This document shows, piece after piece, positions 5,684 to 9,559 of a stretch of DNA of 9,559 nt. The notes below the pieces were generated by a model. That model did not search any database and had not been told where the DNA came from. It saw only the letters and a program-made list of their open reading frames with translations. The translations under genes were made by a program, and so were the position numbers. The DNA is from Coriobacteriia bacterium (lineage in GTDB: Bacteria > Actinomycetota > Coriobacteriia > Anaerosomatales > JAUVQN01): contig JAUVQN010000043.1 in NCBI GenBank assembly GCA_030598125.1, forward strand, positions 1 to 9,559. The letters are read 5' to 3'. The first letter of the stretch is position 1. The number at the start of each line of letters is the position of its first letter.

Positions 5684-6265
5684 ATGCAGGAATCGATGCA
5701 GGGCGCGTGGTGGGCGGTGCTCCTCAGGGGCATCGTGGCGGTCGTCTTCGGCCTGGCGTGCTTCTTCTGGCCGGACATCACAGCGGCCACGCTCGTCATC
5801 CTCTTCGGGGCGTACGCCCTCGTCGACGGCGTCCTCACGCTGGCGATGCTGATCGCGGGCCGCACGGCCGAGAAGAAGGGAATCGCGCTCCTCCACGGTC
5901 TGCTCGCGCTCGCGATCGGCGCGGTCATCCTGGCCTTCCCCCGCTTCGGCGCCGAGATCCTCCTCTACGGGATCGCACTCTTCGCCATCGGCGGAGGCTT
6001 CTTCCAGATCGTGCAGGGCATCCGGCTGCGCAAGGAGATCTCCAACGAAGGGCTCCTCATCGCGGTGGGTGCGATCTCCATCGTCTACGGAGTCATCCTG
6101 CTCACGCGCACCGCCGCGGGCGCGCTCGCGCTCATCTTCGCGATCGGCGCGTTCGCGCTGGTACAGGGCATCATGCTGATGGTGCTCTCGTTCCACCTGA
6201 GGAGCGAGCAGAAGAAGCGCCCGCTCGACCCGAGCGGCGGGCCGATGACGCCCGCGGCGGCCTAG
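5684..6265 (+). CDS. HdeD family (DUF308) membrane protein, 193 aa
   Basis: HdeD-type proteins are six-helix inner-membrane proteins linked in E. coli to acid resistance at high cell density; their molecular action is not known. Here three helix pairs are visible: about 10-30 with 33-59, 66-85 with 90-112, and 122-141 with 145-170. The family pattern appears early as WWAVLLRGIVAVVFGLACFF, then PDITAATLVILFGAYALVDG (30-49). A related glycine-rich pattern recurs in each pair, as expected for the internal threefold repeat. The hydrophilic C-terminus (172-193) ends in Pro/Ala. The ATG at 5684 has GAGAGGAG (5668-5675) 8 bases upstream; a second ATG four codons on is less well placed. It is divergent from the mini-cytochrome operon and convergent with the SulP gene 45 bases away. 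The shared GGGTAT box suggests stress control. Confidence 0.9.
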   Translation: MQESMQGAWWAVLLRGIVAVVFGLACFFWPDITAATLVILFGAYALVDGVLTLAMLIAGRTAEKKGIALLHGLLALAIGAVILAFPRFGAEILLYGIALFAIGGGFFQIVQGIRLRKEISNEGLLIAVGAISIVYGVILLTRTAAGALALIFAIGAFALVQGIMLMVLSFHLRSEQKKRPLDPSGGPMTPAAA

Positions 6266-6310
6266 AACGGCGTCCAGCGCGAGTCGGACGGAGCCGGCGA
6301 CACCGCGGCG

Positions 6311-8050
6311 CTAGTCGTCCTCGCTCAGCGGCTCCTTGCCCTCCGACAGCAGGAAGTCGTTGACCGCCTCGCGGATCGAAGTGAAGAAGCGGTCCCTCCC
6401 GATGGCGTCCGCGGCCCCGGTGCTCTCGAGCAACTCCATCGCCGGCACCTTCGTGCGCGCGAAGCGCAGGCTGACGCCGCGATCCTCGAGCGACTCGTGC
6501 AGCTCGACGATCCTGGCCGCGCCGGTGTAGTCGATCGTGCTCATCATCTCCGCATCGATGATCACGCCGCGGGCGGGCGGGTCCGCGTCGTCGACGAGCG
6601 CGAGGACGTCGTCCCTGAGCGTTGCCGAGTTGGCGAAGAAGAGCTCGGCGTCGAACCGGTAGGCGATGAGCCCCGGGAGCGTCTTCGCGTCCGGATGGGC
6701 CTCTACGTCCAGGTACACGCGCTCGCCCTCGACCTCACCCGCGACCCTGCCGAGGACCGCGGTGTGCGGCGCGGAGGCGCGCGCGAGCACGAGCAGCAGA
6801 GACAGGAAGGCCGCGAGGATCAGTCCGCCGAGGATCCCGATGGTCATGACACCGAGCAATGCGATGACGGCGGGCGCGAAGTCCTGCCATCCCGCCGCCC
6901 AGTAGCGCTTGAAGGCACCGAACCTGATGAGTCCCCAGACGGCGTGGATGACGATGGCGCCGAGGGTCGCTTCGGCGAGGTTCTGGAAGAGCGGCGTCAG
7001 GAAGAGGACAGTCAGGAGCACGAGTGCCGCGACGACGAGCGAGGACATCTGCGTCTTCTGGCCCGCCTCGTCCGCGGCGGCCGACTTCGACAGGCTGCCG
7101 TCCACGACGAAGCCCGAGCTCATACCTGCGCCCACGTTGGCCGCGCCAATCCCGATGAGCTCCTGGTTGGGGTCGACCTTGTAGCCGTGCTTGTTCGCGT
7201 ACTGTTTCGCGGCGGCGAGGCTCTCGTCGAAGGCCACGAGCAACACCGCATCGCCACCCGGCATGAGACTCACGAGCTGGTCGAGGGTCACATCCGGGAA
7301 GCCGATGGGCGGGAGCCCGGCGGGGATCTCGCCCACGACGTGCACCCCGTACTGCTCCAGTCCGAACGCGGAGACGGCGACGATGCTCAAGACGACGACC
7401 GTCAGCGCGCCGGGCACCTTCGGCAGCCAGCGCTCGATGACGAAGAGGAGTGCGAGACTCACGACGCCCACGGCCAGCGTGGGCCATTGGACCTCCGCGA
7501 AGTCGACGATGTAGCCGTAGAGCTCGTAGAAGACGCCCCCGCTCTCGACCTCGTAGCCCAGGATCTTGTCCAGCTGTCCCATGGCGACGACGATCGCGAG
7601 TCCCACCAGGAACCCCTTGAGCACGGGGTCGGAGAGGAAGTTGGCCAGCGCGCCTCCACGCACGAGCCCGAGGACGATGCACATGACACCCGTGACGATG
7701 GCGAGCGCCGCGGTCAGCGCGATATAGAGCTCCGCGTCCCCGCCGGCGAGCGGCGCGACGACGGCCGCCGAGATGATGGCGACAGTCGAGCTCGGACCGA
7801 CGTTGAGCTGCCTCGAGGTGCCGAAGATCGCGTAGCCGATGAGCGCGAGCGGCGCGGCATAGAGACCCGCCTCGGGCGGCACACCGGCGATCTCCGCATA
7901 GGCCATCGCCTCGGGGACGAGGAGCGCCCACACCGTGATGGCAGCGAGGGCGTCAGCGCGGAACCACTTCCCCTCGTACGCGGGCAGCCACTCCGCGATG
8001 GGGATGTAGTGCTTCCAGCTCTTCGACGCCGCGCTTCGTCCGTCAGAGAT
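6311..8050 (-). CDS. SulP family anion transporter with C-terminal STAS domain, 579 aa with inferred ATC start
   Basis: SulP (SLC26-like) proteins move sulfate, bicarbonate or other anions across the inner membrane. Numbering from ATC at 8050: an N-terminal HYIPIAEWLPAYEGKWFRAD leads into the first helix, then LLVPEAMAYAEIAGVPPEAG (43-62), the binding-region sequence LNVGPSSTVAI (82-92), NQELIGIGAANVGAGMSSG (295-313), GSLSKSAAADEAGQKTQMS (318-336), LTPLFQNLAEATLGAIVI (351-368) and a last helix near 405-424. The STAS domain covers about 445-570 with IDAEMMSTIDYTGA. The first standard start, GTG at 7931-7933, would cut into the first transmembrane segment and drop the WLPAY..RAD region, so it is rejected. 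From there up to the in-frame TGA at 8078-8080 there is no ATG, GTG or TTG. ATC at 8048-8050 lies 8 bases after GGAGG. Substrate is not decided by sequence. Confidence 0.93.
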   Translation of the reverse strand: MSDGRSAASKSWKHYIPIAEWLPAYEGKWFRADALAAITVWALLVPEAMAYAEIAGVPPEAGLYAAPLALIGYAIFGTSRQLNVGPSSTVAIISAAVVAPLAGGDAELYIALTAALAIVTGVMCIVLGLVRGGALANFLSDPVLKGFLVGLAIVVAMGQLDKILGYEVESGGVFYELYGYIVDFAEVQWPTLAVGVVSLALLFVIERWLPKVPGALTVVVLSIVAVSAFGLEQYGVHVVGEIPAGLPPIGFPDVTLDQLVSLMPGGDAVLLVAFDESLAAAKQYANKHGYKVDPNQELIGIGAANVGAGMSSGFVVDGSLSKSAAADEAGQKTQMSSLVVAALVLLTVLFLTPLFQNLAEATLGAIVIHAVWGLIRFGAFKRYWAAGWQDFAPAVIALLGVMTIGILGGLILAAFLSLLLVLARASAPHTAVLGRVAGEVEGERVYLDVEAHPDAKTLPGLIAYRFDAELFFANSATLRDDVLALVDDADPPARGVIIDAEMMSTIDYTGAARIVELHESLEDRGVSLRFARTKVPAMELLESTGAADAIGRDRFFTSIREAVNDFLLSEGKEPLSEDD

Positions 8051-8056
8051 GACGAT

Positions 8057-8065
8057 CTCCTCCCT
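8057..8065 (-). promoter_or_regulatory. Shine-Dalgarno sequence that places the sulP start at ATC
   Basis: The minus strand reads AGGGAGGAG. The core GGAGG (8059-8063) is 8 bases from the ATC at 8048-8050, the spacing expected for an initiation codon. Another ATC (8054-8056) abuts the element and is too close, and GTC lies between. The site is strong enough that initiation just downstream is likely, although no ATG, GTG or TTG is available in frame. Confidence 0.65.
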
Positions 8066-8087
8066 GTGTCCACCCGCTCATACGTCT

Positions 8088-8093
8088 ATACCC
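8088..8093 (-). promoter_or_regulatory. GGGTAT promoter-like -10 box for sulP
   Basis: GGGTAT on the minus strand ends 37 bases before the ATC at 8050, in line with the 38- and 39-base distances at the other two promoter-like sites. The expected transcription start is near 8081. It lies in the 91-base gap between the antiporter stop and the sulP start, so sulP probably has its own promoter in addition to any read-through. No clear -35 is seen. Confidence 0.45.
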
Positions 8094-8115
8094 GTCGCGG
8101 TGGTCGGGTCGTCCC

Positions 8116-8129
8116 CGCCACGAGTGGCG
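8116..8129. repeat. Palindrome CGCCAC-GA-GTGGCG, possible operator upstream of sulP
   Basis: Two perfect 6-bp arms are separated by two bases. It is centred about 30 bp upstream of the GGGTAT box and about 40 bp upstream of the predicted sulP transcription start, a common place for an activator or repressor site. No T run follows leftward, so it does not look like a terminator for the antiporter mRNA. It could also be a coincidence of GC-rich DNA. Confidence 0.35.
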
Positions 8130-8141
8130 CCCTGCCTCCCG

Positions 8142-9410
8142 TCAGCCAGCCGCGGTCTCCTTCGCGGTATCCGAAAGCCCGCGCGTCGGCACCTCCGTGA
8201 CGTCCTTCATCTCGGGAGCGTCCTCGTCGAGCTCGTCCGCGTGCCGCTCGTAGCCCCGGACGAGTGGGCCGGATGTCGCGCCGTGGAGGTACACGCTCGC
8301 CAGCACGGTGGCGCCCACCACCGCGATGATGACGAAGGTGTACTCGCTCAGCGCGTCCTCGAACACGATGAGCCCGAGGACGATGGACGCCAGACCGCGG
8401 GGACCGAACCACCCGATGAACCCGGTAGACCAGAGACTCAGCTTGGCGCCGAGCATGGACAGCGCGACCGGCAGCATGCGGACGACCGTGAGGCTCAAGG
8501 CCGCGTACGCCCAGACCTTCCAGCCCATGTTCCCCAGACTCGTGGCGACCAACGCGCCGAAGAAGAAGAACACGGCCAGCACGAGGAGCTGTCCGATCGT
8601 CTCGCTGAAGTCTGCCGCTTCCTCGGGCACGCCTCGCATCGCCCAGGCGAGGGCGAGACCCGCGACGAAGGCCGCGATGAACCCGTTGCCGCCGAGTACG
8701 TCGGCAACGCCGTAGGCGAGGAGCGCCATCGAGGGGATCGCGAGCCACTGGTAGGTCTGGAGCATGCCGGCGCGCGAGAGCCGTGACAGCCAGCCTCCGA
8801 GGAGCCCGAGAGCGAGTCCGGCAGCGATGCCCACGCCGATCTGCTGCGCCGCGTAGCCGAGCCATTGGCTCCCATAGCCGGTCCCCGTCTCGGCCTCGGT
8901 GAGCGCGATCAGTCCTATGACGATCGGCGTCGCGATGCCGTCGTTCAGTCCCGAATCCACGTTCAGGGCCTGGCGGATGCGGAGCGGCACCTTCGGACTC
9001 GTGACGACCGTCTGCCCGAGTCCCGCATCCGTCGGGGCCAACACCGCGCCGACGAGCGCGGCCTCGAGGAGCGGGAGACCGAGGAGCCAGGCCGCGGCCA
9101 CCGTCCCCAGAGCGATGGTGAGCGGCATCCCGATTCCGAGCAGGCGTGCGGGGAGTGCGGCGCTGCCGCGAAGGGCCCTCAAGTCGATGCGCGACGCGTC
9201 GTTGAAGAGCATGAGCGCGAGCGCCAGCTCCCCGGCGATGATGAAGACCTCGCTGTTCAGCGTGACCTCGAACAGCTCGATACCGGACAGTCCGAGTGCG
9301 ATGCCCGCCGTGACGAACACCATGTAGGGGGTGATGCTCGCCGCAGCGAGCCGCTTCGAGAAGAGACCGTAGAGGACCAGCAGGAGCGAGAACGCGATCA
9401 GGATCTCCAC
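8142..9410 (-). CDS. Cation:proton antiporter, CPA1 (Na+/H+ exchanger) family, 422 aa
   Basis: Exchanges Na+ (or K+) for H+ across the cytoplasmic membrane for pH and salt balance. About 12 hydrophobic segments fill residues 1-378. Key motifs are GAVLAPTDAGLGQTVVTSPK (121-140) with the conserved Asp128, and NVDSGLNDGIATP (150-162) with the Asn156-Asp157 pair; an ND pair is typical of electroneutral CPA1 exchangers, whereas DD marks electrogenic CPA2 types (known). Also present is FIGWFGPRGLASIVLGLIV (331-349), a strong family signature. The last 40 residues are a charged cytoplasmic tail with no recognised RCK or TrkA domain. The start is GTG at 9408-9410, with GGAGAAGGGGG (9415-9425) just upstream. 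The gene precedes sulP in the same direction with a 91-base gap. Ion specificity is not readable from sequence. Confidence 0.93.
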   Translation of the reverse strand: MEILIAFSLLLVLYGLFSKRLAAASITPYMVFVTAGIALGLSGIELFEVTLNSEVFIIAGELALALMLFNDASRIDLRALRGSAALPARLLGIGMPLTIALGTVAAAWLLGLPLLEAALVGAVLAPTDAGLGQTVVTSPKVPLRIRQALNVDSGLNDGIATPIVIGLIALTEAETGTGYGSQWLGYAAQQIGVGIAAGLALGLLGGWLSRLSRAGMLQTYQWLAIPSMALLAYGVADVLGGNGFIAAFVAGLALAWAMRGVPEEAADFSETIGQLLVLAVFFFFGALVATSLGNMGWKVWAYAALSLTVVRMLPVALSMLGAKLSLWSTGFIGWFGPRGLASIVLGLIVFEDALSEYTFVIIAVVGATVLASVYLHGATSGPLVRGYERHADELDEDAPEMKDVTEVPTRGLSDTAKETAAG

Positions 9411-9478
9411 ACGGCCCCCTTCTCCGCGGCATCCGCGCCAGCAGAAGTGCCTCTAGTCTAGCCGTCTCTCTCTTGCTT

Positions 9479-9493
9479 GCCGCCCTTGGCGGC
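9479..9493. repeat. Short hairpin GCCGCC-CTT-GGCGGC upstream of the antiporter
   Basis: A perfect 6-bp inverted repeat with a 3-base loop lies about 70 bases upstream of the antiporter GTG, inside a 149-base non-coding stretch (9411-9559). No T run follows on either strand, so it is not a terminator. It may be an operator for the antiporter or for the divergent unit to the right. No clear -10/-35 for the antiporter was found; TAGACT on the minus strand (near 9445-9450) is the only weak -10 candidate. Confidence 0.3.
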
Positions 9494-9530
9494 CGGAGTC
9501 ACCGCACGGCGCGTAGCCGCGCACGTTCCC

Positions 9531-9536
9531 GGGTAT
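9531..9536 (+). promoter_or_regulatory. GGGTAT promoter-like -10 box pointing off the right edge
   Basis: The fourth GGGTAT in the window reads rightward in the non-coding DNA upstream of the antiporter. GTAG lies at 14-base spacing as a weak -35 candidate. By analogy with the other three sites, a divergent gene would be expected to start about 38 bases on, near 9575, just outside the window. This can be tested with the adjoining sequence. Confidence 0.35.
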
Positions 9537-9559
9537 GGAGTGTCCACCACCACCCGACG

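Noticed and set aside
6266..6310. Terminator between the convergent HdeD-like and sulP genes
   Set aside because: Only a weak 5-bp stem (CGTCC/GGACG) with a 10-base loop is present and no T run follows on either strand.
7931..7933. GTG as the sulP start, giving a 540-aa protein
   Set aside because: It falls inside the first transmembrane segment and drops the family-typical WLPAY..RAD region encoded just upstream; no good Shine-Dalgarno precedes it.
6497..8200. Long rightward open frame opposite sulP, and similar long frames at 2479-3702 and 3368-4612
   Set aside because: They lie antisense to genes with clear family motifs and encode Arg/Asp/Glu/His-rich low-complexity proteins, the usual by-product of high-GC third-position bias.
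9534..9559. Coding start at ATG 9534 running off the right edge
   Set aside because: The ATG overlaps the GGGTAT box and has no Shine-Dalgarno; only eight codons are visible, so it cannot be supported.

Overview
The window is high-GC bacterial DNA, densely coded, with short intergenic gaps and several alternative start codons. This fits an actinobacterial genome. A corrinoid-activator-like ASKHA protein suggests an anaerobic or one-carbon-using lineage such as Coriobacteriia relatives, but that placement is a guess from gene content. No rRNA, tRNA, CRISPR array, transposase or integrase was seen.

Layout. (1) 1-1076, rightward: the tail of an ABC transporter ATPase, overlapping an ABC-2 type permease. 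(2) 1128-5528, leftward: seven tightly packed genes. Read 5' to 3' they are two tandem paralogous two-helix membrane proteins (67 and 71 aa), a 2Fe-2S/ASKHA protein of the RACo (DUF4445) type, purC, a small basic membrane protein, purS and purQ. Gaps are 6 nt or less except before purC (76 nt). purL is not next to purSQ here. (3) 5529-5683: a divergent control region with a 15-bp-stem inverted repeat, direct repeats and two back-to-back GGGTAT promoter-like sites. (4) 5684-6265, rightward: an HdeD-family membrane protein. (5) 6311-9410, leftward: a SulP anion transporter with a STAS domain, preceded by a CPA1-type Na+/H+ antiporter. (6) 9411-9559: a control region with another GGGTAT site facing a gene beyond the right edge.

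How the parts may work together. The two mini-membrane proteins each carry H-x13-H on one predicted helix, the spacing used to hold two hemes b in cytochrome b561 and ferric-reductase-like membrane proteins. They sit directly in front of a RACo-like activator, whose 2Fe-2S domain needs an electron source. A membrane electron-delivery module for a reductive activator is therefore a testable and possibly undescribed system. The HdeD, SulP and antiporter genes look like an ion/pH/stress group. Three gene starts share a GGGTAT box 37-39 nt upstream, which resembles the -10 element of SigB/SigF-type general-stress sigma factors.

Two genes, purC and sulP, lack any ATG, GTG or TTG in frame at their homologous N-termini. 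Each has an ATC codon at the expected position after a Shine-Dalgarno-like sequence. These are either rare AUC starts or sequence errors, and they should be checked first.
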